Assembly: GCA_963854835.1 (NCBI GenBank)
Contig: OY978530.1
Coordinates: 12,040,609 to 12,104,608 of the forward strand
DNA: 64,000 bases
Origin: Megamerina dolium
Taxonomy: Eukaryota > Arthropoda > Insecta > Diptera > Megamerinidae
Direction of reading: 5' to 3'
Shown: piece by piece, positions 11,337 to 21,913 of the stretch
Layout of the letters: every line of letters starts with the position of its first letter
Position numbering within the stretch: the stretch's first letter is position 1
Position numbers and translations under genes: made by a program
Notes under the pieces: model-generated
Told to the model about the DNA's origin: nothing
Seen by the model: only the letters and a program-made list of their open reading frames with translations
Database searches by the model: none

Positions 11337-12642
11337 AAGGGTTATCCATTTTGCGGTTTCAAAAGTAAATGTAAATAAAACACATATAAAATATTTTTTA
11401 TCATGATATTTCTTTTTTATTATAAAGTTTGAACGTTGACATTATGTGTGAAATACTACATCATTTAAATGACCACCACGCGAATTGTTGCAAGCATCGA
11501 TTCTTTTGAGGTAATTTTCGACCACTTTTTGACACATATTGGGCGGTATCTCAGCCTTAACGTGACGAATGTTGGTTTTTAGGTGCTCAAGAGTTAAAGG
11601 TTTATCTGCATAAACACTGTCTTTCGCGTAGCCCCACAAAAAAAAGTCAAGCGGTGTCAAATCGCATGATCTTGTTGGCCACTTGATATCGCCACGAAGA
11701 GAAATTACGCGGCCAGAAAATTTCTCTTGCAATAAAGCCATATTCGCTCGAGTTGTGTGGCATGTGGCACCGTCTTGTTGAAACCACATATTCTCTAAGT
11801 CGTATTCTTCAATAGCAGGCAAAAAAAAAAGTCGGTTATCATATGACCATAACGCTCCGAATTGACGGTGACAGTCGTTCCATCATCGTTTTCTAAGAAG
11901 TAAGGTCCAATCACACCTCCGGACCAAAGAGCGCACCAAGCAGTGACTTTTTGTGGATGTAGTGGCCTCTCTTCAATTACTTGAGGATTCTCAGAACCCC
12001 AAATACGACAATTTTGTTTGTTAACATACCCACCGAGTGAGAAATGTGCTTCGTCGCTGAAGAAAAATCTGTTCGAAAAATCGCCGTCCACCGCCTGTTG
12101 TTCAAGCACCCATTCGACGTATCTACGACGTTGTGAATGGTCATCTGGCTTCAGTTGTTGTGTGAGCTGGATTTTATATGAATGTAGGTGTAGATCCAAA
12201 TGCAAAATACTTCATAATGTGCCGTAAGACAGTCCTAATTCCTGAGAACGACGAGGAATCGACACATTTGGGTCTTCGGCAACACTTTCCTTACAGCAGC
12301 GATATTTTCGGTGGTACGAGCGAAACGATGATGCACAGGCTTTACAATATCTGTAACCGATCCAGTCTCTTCATATTTCTTCACAATTTTGCCAATTGCT
12401 TGCGTAGTTGGACGATTATGTAAACCATAATCTCCTCTTACAGCACGATATGTGGCTGTGGCAGAATCACCATTTTTGTAGTAGGTTTTTACAATTTTAA
12501 TGCATTGTGTGATAGTTAAGCGATCCATTTTCGCAAATGTCAGACTTTGAACTGAAAAAGAAAGAAATTGTTTTAACAACTGAGTTTGACAGATGTCGAA
12601 TTCTAGCCCTATACTTTTGAAACCGCGAAATGGATAACCCTT
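11337..12642 (-). mobile_element. Mariner element of the DD41D (rosa-like) group
   Basis: 1,306 bp bounded by TA at 11,335-11,336 and 12,643-12,644. Terminal inverted repeats begin AAGGGTTATCCATTT and continue with GCGGTTTCAAAAGT, about 29 bp with one mismatch. It lies inside the C-terminal region of an older LINE. rosa-type mariners were first described from tephritid flies, which supports the organism guess. Confidence 0.92.
11442..12528 (-). pseudogene. rosa-like mariner transposase, frameshifted
   Basis: About 362 codons from ATG at 12,526-12,528. The N-terminal helix-turn-helix region (QCIKIVKTYYKNGDSATATY, RPTTQAIGKIVKKYEETGSV) lies in frame 12,235-12,528. D1 is in FFSDEAHFSLGGYVNKQNC (11,795-12,205). 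D2 (WFQQDGATCHTTRA, codon 11,772-11,774) and D3 (DLTPLDFFLWG, codon 11,646-11,648) are separated by 41 residues, which sets the DD41D type. At least two frameshifts (about 12,210-12,240 and 11,800-11,825, the latter at an A-run) break it. All three catalytic aspartates survive as residues, but no full protein can be made. Confidence 0.92.
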
Positions 12643-13054
12643 TATAAGACTCATTTTGTTAAAGGTGAGAGCATTTTTTGGATTGGAATTTTTGGAGTGG
12701 TTGAGACCGCCAATGTCATTCCACTATTCTCTGATTTTATGCTGGATCCATTTCTTTGTATCCTGTTTTATGTTGTTTTTATTGAAACCAAAGATGGAGA
12801 TTTGACCGATAAATGACCCTGCAGTCCCTTTTTTGGTAAAAGGTCCGCCTTTTCATTACCTTCATGTCCTGGCACCAAGAGACCTGATTGTGGGTAGCCA
12901 GTTTGTTGAGTGCATTTTACATTCTGTGAGGACTTTTGATGTGAATATGTAACTTTTAAGAGCTTTGAGAACTGATTGGCTATTTGAGTAATAAATTTTG
13001 ATTCTTTGGAGTCCTCTTTTGGATAAGATTTCCACTATAGCATAAGCACTATAG

Positions 13055-13058
<4 letters not shown>

Positions 13059-13115
<57 letters not shown>

Positions 13116-13154
13116 TATATACATATATATATACATACATATATATATATATAC

Positions 13155-13217
<63 letters not shown>
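13059..13217. repeat. (TA)n microsatellite 5' of a SINE
   Basis: About 160 bp of TA repeat with TACA interruptions, fused without a gap to the SINE head at TAGCTCAG. A shorter TA-rich stretch also follows the SINE (13,565-13,600), and both lie between the 17-bp target copies. Confidence 0.93.
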
Positions 13218-13220
<3 letters not shown>

Positions 13221-13564
13221 CTCAGTGGTTAGTGTGTTCGCCTTCTGATCTGTAGGTCGTGGTTCAATCCCCGGCTGATGCATAACAAATTTAATATCGA
13301 TAAGATTTTTCTTTCGAACGGTACCCACCTGTCGGCAAGCAATTGGCAATTCTTCCGACAGTAACAACTTGCCATGAAAAGCTTCTAAAAGAACTCTGTG
13401 ACAAAGCTCAGAAAAAGTGATGTCACAAGTGTTCTGCCGTTCGGAACCGGCTAAAATAAATAGGTCTCTTCTAATATTGTCCAAAATTTAACACGCACAA
13501 CAGTAATGGAAAAGAAGCTCGGTCAATGAGCCCTTTGGGGCTTTAAGTGCCACATTTTTTTTAT
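13218..13564 (+). mobile_element. tRNA-derived SINE, copy 1
   Basis: It starts in the A-box (TAGCTCAGTGGTTAG) and has a B-box (GTGGTTCAATCCC) about 33 bp downstream, as in tRNA-derived RNA polymerase III promoters. The unrelated body contains GTTCTGCCGTTCGGAACCGG, and the end GGGGCTTTAAGTGCCACA precedes a T-rich tail. It lacks the first few bases of the head (GGTGCCG). It lies inside an old LINE with a 17-bp target duplication that also encloses (TA)n. Confidence 0.9.
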
Positions 13565-13762
13565 ACTATAGTATATATATATATACTATATATAGCACTA
13601 TAGCATTTTCCATTATAGCATAAAGCTCCGCGTGGAAAATTGTGGTATCCGCACTTAATGTTATTGATTTGTGTGTTGTGTTCTAGGTCCGATTATTCCT
13701 TCTCCTACACCCTGAAGCATTTTAAATCCATCTGTATACCATTTTTGCGAATCATCGTGTAG

Positions 13763-15375
13763 TCATGTTGGCCTAGCGTTCCACTCCTCCCTTGATGGGA
13801 AAATAACATTGTATCTCATGGTGAAAGTAAGTACTTGGTCTTTGTGGACACTTGTCTGTGTCATGTGTGTAACATTTCCGACCTTGTTTAAGCTCTCTAG
13901 GTGTCCAGTCAGATTACCTGGTTTGAATTTTTCTTTCATATGGATTGAGAGTGCTTGCTTTGCAGCAGCCTCTTGTATTGCTATGTGTAGTGGTGGTAAG
14001 TTTAACAACGCTTCCATGCCAGCAGTTGGGGTAGTATTCATAGCCCCTGTGATGCTTAGGCACGCTAGCCTCTGTAACTTGCACGGTTTTGATATAACTG
14101 TTGTTTGATTGGTTTTTACCCACCACACCAATGCCCCATATAGTATGATGGATCTAATCATTTGGGTGTAAATCCAGAAGGTTATTTTGGGGTGCAGTCC
14201 CCAGTAATTCCCTAGAAGTTGCTTTGTAGTCCAAAGGTTTTTCGTGGCCTTTGTTATTACTGAATTGAGGTGTGCTTCCCATGTGAGTTTTTTATCCAGG
14301 ATGATCCCTAAATATTTTACCTCTTCCTTCATGGGTATCCTTGTCTCGTTTATTTTTAATATTGGAGTGTTATTGTAAATATCCTTTTTCTGGAGAAGGG
14401 GAAGATAATGGTTTTGGTTGGGGTAATTGATAACCCCTCTTTCCCACACCACTCCTACGTTGTATTTAAAGCATCCTGCATTAAGTCCCCAATAGTCCTT
14501 TCATGGTTGTCTTTGATTATTACAGATACGTCATTAGCATATCTAATTATTTTGTACCCTCTATTTTTAAGGATCTGTATTAGGTCTTCAGCTAGTAGCT
14601 ACCATAGCAGCGGTGATAGTACACCAACCTGCGGACATCCCTCTACCGCTGTAACACTTGGGTTGGCTTGCCCTAAAGAGGCTGTGATTTATCATATTGC
14701 TTACCCATTTTACTATATGTGCAGTGCTGTGAATTGTGTAGTGGAGTGTTAGAAATTACATCCTCTCTTAGGTAGCAGTCAAATATCTTCTCCATGGTTT
14801 TCAACATAAAGGACGTAAGACTGATTGGCCTGTAGGATTTGGGTGATTCAGGGGGTTTATTGCCGCCCTTTGGTAGGAATATAACTTTGATCTCTCGCCA
14901 AATCTTTGGAACATATCCCAATATTAAGCTAGATTTGAAGATTTGAACCAAGATGTGTATTAATCTCTTGGTCCGCTTAAAAAGTAGGGCTGTGCCAATT
15001 GTATTGGTTACCCCCTTGGACAATGACTTTTGTATTCTAGCTGTGGTTGGGACATCTCTAAGTTCCTCACAGAAGTTTATCCATGAATTCCTTTTAGATT
15101 TCCTTAGTTCCTTTTTATATAATGTAGGGGCTTTCCTATATTCGTCCCATGTTTTGTTTTTCTTTGCATCATTGAATATAGATCTTGCTATTTGACGCAG
15201 ATTGGCAAGTTCTTTGTTCCACCAAGGAACCCTGTTTGTTGAGGATTTTGTTTTGAGCGGAATACATTCATGATATGAGGATATAATTGACTCAGTCAAA
15301 GTTCCAAATGATGCATCCAATTCCTCTGTCGATTTTATGGGTAGCATGCTTATGGTTAGTTTAGATTCTTTTAAT
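13763..15375 (-). pseudogene. LINE reverse transcriptase, multiply broken
   Basis: Frame 14,673-15,375 carries a PWWNKELANLRQIA linker and early RT blocks (WREIKVIFLPKGG, YRPISLTSFMLKTMEKIFD). Frame 13,763-14,452 carries the RT end (KYLGIILDKKLTWEAHL, LYGALVWWVK). Between them the catalytic YADD reads YAND (about 14,531-14,543), so an active-site Asp is lost. A deletion seems to join the linker to the RT start near TALLFKRTKR. Similar in order to the LOA copies of this window but clearly diverged. Not functional. Confidence 0.85.
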
Positions 15376-15379
15376 AATA

Positions 15380-15605
15380 GAATGTGATGCAACAGTATCT
15401 AAGGTTAACATGAACTCCATATTGTCCAGTTTTCCATCGATAGTCAAGCTACTCGGCGTACGATGTAATTATGAGATGTGAATGATGGGGAAACCCACTG
15501 CAGTCACGCGCCATGTGCCCTGGTTTGTCCTGAATGAAGCACTTATCAGTAAATTTGTTTTCGCGTCGTCCTGTTGTTTTTGCTTCAGGTTGCATCAGTG
15601 AGAAT
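15380..15605 (-). pseudogene. LTR-element gag knuckle and protease fragment
   Basis: The minus strand reads KCFIQDKPGHMARDC, a CCHC knuckle with its second Cys replaced by Gln. After a frame change it reads DNMEFMLTLDTVASHSII, a retropepsin active site in which the Gly of DTGA is Val. Order and strand match the gag remnant at 16.8-17.7 kb, so both may belong to one LTR element split by the jockey fragment. Short and degenerate; family not certain. Confidence 0.55.
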
Positions 15606-16522
15606 TGGCCGATTTGAGTTTTTTGCTGATTTCCACAAAGAGTAGTCTGACGCTTCACCAGGTGTTAATTTGGCTATGTGCTCTTCTAACTATTCGTTGT
15701 TTTTATTTTTTAGGGCTTGCTTTAACTTTCGAGTGCAGTGCTGTAGCTGTGTTTTCAGATTCGGTGATCTGAATTCTTGCCATTGCCTTCGGAGTCTTCT
15801 TTTCTGTCTTACTAGCAAATCAATGTCCGCTGGTGTGTATGGGCTATAGTTTGATTGCTTGCATACCATTGTGCAGGTGGCTGAGCTGAGAGCTAATGAG
15901 AGCAACTGGTTGAAGTTTTCGAGTGCCGAGTCTATATCGTGTCCATTTCTTAATTCAGTACTTAGAGGAAGATGGGAATTTACATATTTCTTGAATTTCA
16001 ACCAGTCTATTTTCTTTCTAACGCAATTGCTGTGGGGGCTTGGTGATTTTATAGATATTACCGTGGGTGAGTGATCAGATGAGAGATCATAACTACACTC
16101 TGTGGCGATATTTTCCGTCTGCAAACCTTTGGCGACTCCAAAGTCTATGAGATCGGGTATCTTCCTCTTGTCCGTCGGCCAATATGTCGGTTGACCATTT
16201 GAGATTACATCGTAGCCGTGGTTAGTAATGATTGAGCATAATCTTCTACCTTTTGGAGTTATTAAGCGGGAGCCCCAGTAAATGTGTTTGGCTTTGAAAT
16301 CGCCAGCAACCAAGAATTTGCTACCAAGAGTTGAGAAAAATTCTTTATATTGCTGTTCGGTAATACTGTATCTTGGGGGACAGTATATCGCAGATATTAC
16401 TAGCTTAGAGATGTATTCTTCCAGACATATAGATATTGCTTGCAAGTAGACGCTACTGAAATCTTCGAGAATATGACGTTTTATTCTGCTTTTTATCAAT
16501 ACGGCAGTTCCTCCGCGTATGA
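15606..16522 (-). pseudogene. Jockey-type endonuclease fragment
   Basis: About 280 residues of APE endonuclease, starting at RGGTAVLIKSRIKRH and including IYCPPRYSITEQQYKEFFST, AGDFKAKHIYWGSRL, PTYWPTDKRKIPDLIDF and SSDHSP. It continues, after a stop at the NKNNE end (15,690), into DYSLWKSAKN of the linker. It is a diverged relative of the 4.5-5.7 kb jockey endonuclease. The GDFN motif reads GDFK, so a catalytic Asn is changed. The N-terminal ~75 residues and all of the RT are missing. Confidence 0.88.
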
Positions 16523-16599
16523 CCGCTAGTAAGCTCCGCGTACATTTCATAAACATAAACTGCAGCGTCATCATTATATGACCGCTGATGAACTAAAAC

Positions 16600-17715
16600 A
16601 ACAGCGTCGCTGTTATTACGAATAGTGCATTGCGTTGCCTAAATATGCTGTCAAGGCAAATTATGTAAAATGTTTTATTAGTGCTATAGTGCCTTTCACT
16701 AAGTTGTTCATTCTGTTCTTGATATAAGTAATCCAGCTTCAAGTGTCTGTGTATACTTTCTGCGATAACAAGTTACGAAGTCTAGAGCACTCGAGCGAAA
16801 CGCTTGTGTTTGCATCGCTAGACGTAACACTTTCATGACTCGCTGCACCCGTGATTTTAATTCCACTTGATGCAATTAACTCTTATATTTGTTTCCATAT
16901 TTGGGCTGGAGTGTGTCCATCAGTGAATGGTAGCACGATCTTTCTCTGGAACAATTCTGAGGCACAACCGTTTAATGCGACTATTAAAGTAGCAGTGTTG
17001 TTACTATCATCCCATTCATTCTTTGAAGCTGTTGTCTCAAACTGAAGCTTGAAGATGTTGAATGGGTCCCATCAAATGTTGTTGGCTTTAGTTTAATTGT
17101 ACTTGATTCTCTAATCACTGATGTAGATGGTGCGTTTATTTTTAGTTGATTGAGTTCGTGCTATATATTCCTTCAGATCTGTGACATTTTTGTTAATGGA
17201 ACCAGAAATTTCCTGAAATCTGAGTTCAATTCCTTTCTGCAGTTTTTCGATGACATATCATATGCGAGCAGAACCTTCCTGAATTTCCATACGCAATTCA
17301 CTAATAACGCCTTTTTGGCGTGCCGAATGTTCTTGAAGTCTGTAGTCAATTGTTTTCTGGAATTCCCCGATAATGTTATTTTGGCGAGATGCATTTCCTT
17401 TAATTTCCATATGCAGTTCAATTGATGTTTCTTGGAGCTTCGAATTTATTCCTTGCAGTTGCTGTTGTTGAATCTTGATTTTCATTAATTCATGAGTTGA
17501 CCGCTCGAATCTACCTTGCTCTCTTCCTCAGCGTGCACAACTGCATGTATCTCGGCTTTCTCCAAGAATTCATGTCCTTCTAGATCAATATAATTAGCCT
17601 CCATGGCTGGTTTTAGCCTCACCAGCAGCTCGCATTTGCACCTCACGACGATAGATTCATCTCTATCAACAGCTTTTTAAGCTGGTCCACTTTCAGTTGG
17701 TCAATTTTCACCATC
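16600..17715 (-). pseudogene. LTR retrotransposon gag remnant
   Basis: Minus-strand pieces read MVKIDQLKVDQLKKLLIEMN, then a coiled-coil-rich stretch (QQQQLQGINSKLQETSIEL; 17,258-17,485), then KLKPTTFDGTH and KLQFETTASKNEWDD, the last resembling the core of gypsy-type Gag proteins. Stops and shifts are frequent. A primer-site-like sequence lies just upstream (17,728-17,742), and an LTR-like region beyond it. Gag forms the particle that packages the element RNA. Confidence 0.6.
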
Positions 17716-17727
17716 TTAACAGAATTC

Positions 17728-17742
17728 CACTTCTGACACCAT
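17728..17742 (-). promoter_or_regulatory. Probable tRNA primer-binding site
   Basis: On the minus strand TGGTGTCAGAAGTGG follows TGCAACAAA, as a primer-binding site would follow an LTR end in CA. It lies directly before the gag-like frame. The tRNA is not assigned. Confidence 0.5.
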
Positions 17743-17744
17743 TT

Positions 17745-18500
17745 GTTGCATTTTTATTTTGTGAGCTAATAATTCTACTCTACTTCTGGGTGCCGTAGCT
17801 CAGTGGTTAGTGTGTTCGCCTTCTGATCTGTAGGTCGTGGTTCAATACCCGGCTGATGCATAACAAATTTAATATCGAAAAGATTTTTCTTTCGAACGGT
17901 ACCCACCTGTCGGCAAGCAATTGGCAATTCTTACGACAGTAACAACTTGCCATGAAAAAGCTTCTAAAAAGAACTCTGTGACAAAGCTCAGAAAAAGTGA
18001 TGTCACAAGCGTTCTGCCGTTCGGAACCGGCTAAAATAAGTAGGTCCATTCTAATACTGTCCAAAATTTAAGACGCACAACAGTAATGGAAGAGAAGCTC
18101 GGCCAATGAGCCCTTTGGGGCTTTAAGTGCCACATATTTATTTATTTTATTAATTCTACTCGAATCAACTCTGTTCGTTCACTGGATTCTGTTAATAATA
18201 ATTGCAACACTTATTTTGTACTAACTATGTCCAACAGTAATTTATTTAATCAACTCTATTTAATCAACTATTTACAATCACTATTTAATTTGACTTGCTA
18301 TCGTGTGGTGTTGACTCAATATATTTATACTCTGCCCTATTTATGCTCTGTGGCAACACTCCAGAATCTTCCTTTATCGTATTCGAGTTTCTTCTCTTTC
18401 TATGTTGCTGGCTTGTTCTAGTTATCGCCTATTCCTTTTTGTTGACATTCGTTTCGATGTTGCCATTAGTCGTGCTATTCACAATAATTATCGATACTCG
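17745..18500 (-). repeat. Probable 5' LTR remnant, interrupted by a SINE
   Basis: Sequence upstream (minus sense) of the primer-site-like motif, about 390 bp without the SINE. It ends in CA at 17,745; the outer edge is not defined and I put it near 18,500. No second LTR is recognised, so the call rests on position only. Confidence 0.4.
17782..18150 (+). mobile_element. tRNA-derived SINE, copy 2 (full length)
   Basis: Full-length copy: head GGGTGCCGTAGCTCAG (from 17,788), B-box, family body, and end GGGGCTTTAAGTGCCACAT with an ATTT-type tail. The 11-bp repeat TAATTCTACTC at 17,770-17,780 and 18,151-18,161 is the likely target duplication. It interrupts the probable LTR. Confidence 0.93.
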
Positions 18501-18522
18501 TTAAATATATATATAATATATA

Positions 18523-19184
18523 AAAAAAATGTCGCACTTATAAGCCCAAAGGGCCGAGCTTCTCTTCTAGTGCTGTTGTGCTCGTTAAATTTTTGGAGAG
18601 TATTAGAATGGTGCCGTAGCTCAGTGGTTAGTGTGTTCGCCTTCTGATCTGTAGGTCGTGGTTCAATTCCCGGCTGATGCATAACAAATTTAATATCGAT
18701 AAGATTTTTCTTTCGAATGGTACCCACGTTTCGGCAAGCAATTGGCAATTCTTCCGACAGTAACAACTTGCCATGTAAAAGCTTCTAAAAGAATTCTGTG
18801 ACAAAGCTCAGAAAAAGTGATGTCACAAGTGTTCTGCCGTTCGGAACCGGCTAAAATAAGTAGGTCCCTTCTAATACTGTCCAAATTTAAGACGCACAAC
18901 ATATTTATTTTTGTTTTATTAGAAGGAAACTACTTATATTAGCCGGTTCCAAATGGCAGAACCCTTGTGACTTTACATTTGCTGAGCTTTGTCACAGAGC
19001 TCTTTTAGAAGCTTTTCCATGGCAAGTTGATACTGCCGGAAGAATTGCCAATTGCTTCCCAACAGGTGAATACCGTTCGAAAGGAAAATGTTTTCGCTAT
19101 TAAAGTTGTGCTTCAGTCGTGGTTTGAATCCACTACTTTCAGATCAGAGGACCAACGCACTAACAACTGAGCTACGGCACCCAG
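18523..19184 (-). mobile_element. tRNA-derived SINE, copy 3 (minus), split by copy 4
   Basis: The 3' end (18,523-18,608: AAGCCCAAAGGGCCGAGC to GAGTATTAGAA) and the body and head (18,917-19,184, ending at GCTACGGCACCCAG) are two halves of one minus-strand SINE. Both halves meet at TATTAGAA, which is duplicated around the inserted + strand copy. This older copy has more substitutions than its guest. Confidence 0.88.
18609..18916 (+). mobile_element. tRNA-derived SINE, copy 4, nested in copy 3
   Basis: The head GGTGCCGTAGCTCAG starts at about 18,610. Body as in other copies up to ACGCACAAC at 18,900, then directly the ATATTTATTT tail: about 50 bp (AGTAATGG to GTGCCAC) are missing. Flanked by TATTAGAA at 18,601-18,608 and 18,917-18,924. 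Confidence 0.92.
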
Positions 19185-19283
19185 TATAACGTTATTACTA
19201 TTATTGCTGTATTATTAGTACTGTTATTATATTATGATTGTTGTTATTATTATTATATTAGTGCTATTATATTTCTCTATTAG

Positions 19284-19378
19284 ATGGACATATAATACAC
19301 CACCAGATTCACCGCGTGGAGCACAATACAAAGAAGTTGTCTATGATGTTGACATCTATGCAATACCAAGTATTGAGG
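19284..19378 (+). other. Exon-like block A
   Basis: An open block reading WTYNTPPDSPRGAQYKEVV then DVDIYAIPSIEG. It is preceded by a pyrimidine-rich TTTCTCTATTAG and followed by GGTAAATAC, so it could be an internal exon. The amino-acid composition is protein-like, unlike the neighbouring AT-rich sequence. I do not recognise the protein. Confidence 0.35.
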
Positions 19379-20887
19379 GTAAATACAAATTGATGAATGT
19401 ATTTTATCGTTTTTTATAAATTAATTGATATTTATTAAGTAAATGTAGTTAAAGATATTGGTGAGTATTCATAGTCAAAGTCGGTACTAAATATAAGTGA
19501 GAACTTAATTTTGGCAATGAATACGCGCGATTGTACCGATAAAATAACCCACTCTACTGTGCATATTACAGAATCATATTTGTTCAAATAAAAATTGAAT
19601 CGAGTACGACGGGTATATGTATATTAATTGCGGATTACTGTATGGCCCGTAGTTATAGTCAAAGTTAAAAGTTAAGATAAAATCGACTTGTGTGACATAT
19701 ATCCCAAAATCAAAATGCCAATTCTGGCTTTGAGATGATTCTAACTTTGACTATAACTACGGGCCTATTTGTACAACTTTCAATGCTTATTCATTTTTTC
19801 TGCCGTATCCCCAAATAAAATTATGTTTTTCTGTGCTTTTTCAATTCTGCAATGTTTATAAAAGAGCAAAGTAGCCACGAATTTCTTGCTCTCACCATTG
19901 TAGTTGATTCGTTAGATTTATTCTCTTGTTTTTTGATCTATATGACATACTTATGTGATACTTTATTGTAGTATCGAAGGAAGAAGATAGTCTCATTATA
20001 TGGATTTTGGGTCGTTGAATCCGAATCCATGGTCGGATTACCACCATCATCCTTAAATTTTTTTCGAACTTCAAGGAATATTGTTTCATGTGCTTTTCAT
20101 CTGCTTTTTCTAAATAATTTTAAAATTAAGTATGGCTGACACTGTTGATAATTGTCATGTAAAAAGCGATTCTGAACACCATGTGGCATGTTGATTTTGA
20201 TAACATGGCCAATGACAATAGCACTGGATTGAGAGGTATAATTCTTGACCTCGTAAATGAGGCAAGGGTGAATAAGGTGTAGGGCAACTGAGGTCTTTAC
20301 AACCTTTTTAAATAAATTCGAGCAGGGATGGAATCGTCTCATTCGTGATCTGAATGACTTTTGTAACAAAATTGAATTACATGATATTTTGTTGTTGTAT
20401 ATACTATATTAGCTTACCCACTTTCTTTTCTGTTTTTGAGAATTACAGGGATTTAAGTGTCAACATTTTTGAAATATACAAAGTAGACGAAATCAAATAT
20501 CAATAGCAAGTAGTAATAAAATAATACTTTCAAAAAAGCTAACGATATGTAAACTATATCGTAACAGTCTCGCGATCACACACACGATGCAACTGCATTT
20601 AATTGTAAGAATGGATGACAACGAAATGAATATATGAAATTAATTTTAGGATATGATAAAAGAAGAAAGTATTGAATTGTAAACGCTTTGCACATAATAT
20701 TGAAAATATTTTGAATCACATTAAATAAATTTACGATTCATTTATCAAATATTTGTGCACTACGATTGGCATTTGCTAATCGACAGTTCGTATGAATATA
20801 TACGTTCACTGGTCGCATAATACCAAATTACGTTTCGTACTATACGTTCTGTATGTCATCGTATCGAATAAAAATTTTTATGTGACG

Positions 20888-21253
20888 GTTTTCCAGAAAT
20901 CGGAAAAAAGTTACTTTGAAAGAAAAGTTTGAAAAACCTACCGACCTCAATCAATTAATTTTTCATTATCCAAAAATGAAAATCGGCATTAGACAGGAAA
21001 GTCAAAAACTGTCATTAAAAATTGTTCCTTTTTCTACATTCTCTGAGTTGATTGAATTAGTGTCTATAGTGCCGCCTCTCTCACCTACTCCTTCACTGTC
21101 GTCTACTCTTGAGCCGATACGGCTCATAAATTTCAATTTAATCAGATCAATCTTCCAAGTAAAGCCCAAAAAACACTACCTAAGAAAAGAGCACCAGTTC
21201 TGCCTCAATTTCCACATACTTTCCAAGCAGCTGTCGCTCCAAAAATTTTAAAG
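20888..21253 (+). other. Exon-like block B
   Basis: After GGTTTTCCAG an open frame reads KEKFEKPTDLNQLIFHYPK and IVPFSTFSELIELV with a Pro/Ser-rich middle. A second frame (LPKKRAPVLPQFPHTFQAAV) looks more protein-like in its last third, which suggests a frameshift near 21,130. Product unknown; it may be an exon or a pseudogene piece. Confidence 0.3.
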
Positions 21254-21425
21254 GTTATTCTTGCAGAGAAATGGTTGATAACTGAATAAGATTGTTTCAT
21301 AGGAGACATTATATTGATTAATTGTATCTATTTTCGTTTTTCGGGAATTACAAAGTAAAAATGTACATGGAAATAATTATTTTAAGTAACAAATTTACGT
21401 ACATAAATTGCAAATATGTTTGCAG

Positions 21426-21531
21426 AGCCAATTCTAGGACTAGTGACTAATAAAAAGTATGTTTTTCCTGAAAAAGCCGGAAGTATGATATTACTGGATC
21501 TGAAGATATTACTAACTCAGACAATATATAG
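21426..21531 (+). other. Exon-like block C
   Basis: Bounded by ATGTTTGCAG and TATATAG|GTATTA, both good splice-site matches, with an open frame EPILGLVTNKKYVFPEKAGS then MILLDLKILL. It is the best exon candidate in the island. The protein is not recognised. Confidence 0.35.
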
Positions 21532-21913
21532 GTATTACTACCAATTCTCGATATTTTTCTTGAAAACCCTTCATGCAAATTTTTCCAATCTTATTGCTTA
21601 ACACGTTTTCGTAATGTCTTAAAAAAATATAAATTGTGCGCAGATAGTAGAGTCCAAAACATATGCATTAATATTACACGGGTTTCGTATGCATTTATTT
21701 CAATCATTACACCGTTGGTATTTGCTATTAACTCAATAACCATCCTGCAGCGCATTGATTTTTTCGAAACTTTCATTTTTAAAAGCAAAACGTACTGATT
21801 TGAAATATCTATTTATGAATTACATTTTAATATCTTTTTGTTAATTGTGTTACTAAAAGTAAGTTATGTTTTTTAAGCAATTAACTACAAATTGTATTAG
21901 TTGTAATATGTAT

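Larger units (their letters stand above)
12643..13762 (-). pseudogene. LINE RNase H segment, interrupted
   Basis: RNase H, which degrades the RNA strand during reverse transcription. Sense order: YTDGFKM with a GVGEGIIG turn (13,700-13,740), FHAELYAI (about 13,615-13,650), then after the (TA)n/SINE insertion the end motif LLVPGHEGNEKADLL (about 12,830-12,890). Several stops are present. The insertion is bounded by a 17-bp duplication at 13,029-13,045 and 13,607-13,623, so the two halves were contiguous before. Confidence 0.75.
11037..15375 (-). mobile_element. Old RNase H-bearing LINE (LOA/R1-like), with nested insertions
   Basis: Collinear minus-strand pieces make up one LINE: linker and RT start (14,673-15,375), RT end (13,763-14,452), RNase H (12,643-13,028 plus 13,624-13,762) and a C-terminal knuckle (11,037-11,336). 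A mariner splits it at 11,337-12,642 and a (TA)n/SINE insertion at 13,046-13,606. Removing each with one target copy rejoins recognisable protein. The 5' half (ORF1, endonuclease) is absent. Clade call is by domain layout and similarity to the LOA copies; the group is uncertain. Confidence 0.8.
19185..21913. other. Unexplained 2.7-kb island without recognised TE
   Basis: No family seen elsewhere in the window matches this stretch. It is AT-rich, with several short open blocks bounded by splice-like signals on the + strand (listed separately) and two adjoining minus frames (19,892-20,089 and 20,097-20,369) with no domain I recognise. It could be host intronic DNA with small exons, or an old element too decayed to name. 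Confidence 0.4.

Noticed and set aside
17788..17860. Genuine tRNA gene (and the equivalent heads at 18.6, 21.9, 36.6 and 38.4 kb)
   Set aside because: A- and B-boxes are present, but each head is joined to the same ~280-bp body, and the acceptor end does not close as in a tRNA. These are SINE heads.
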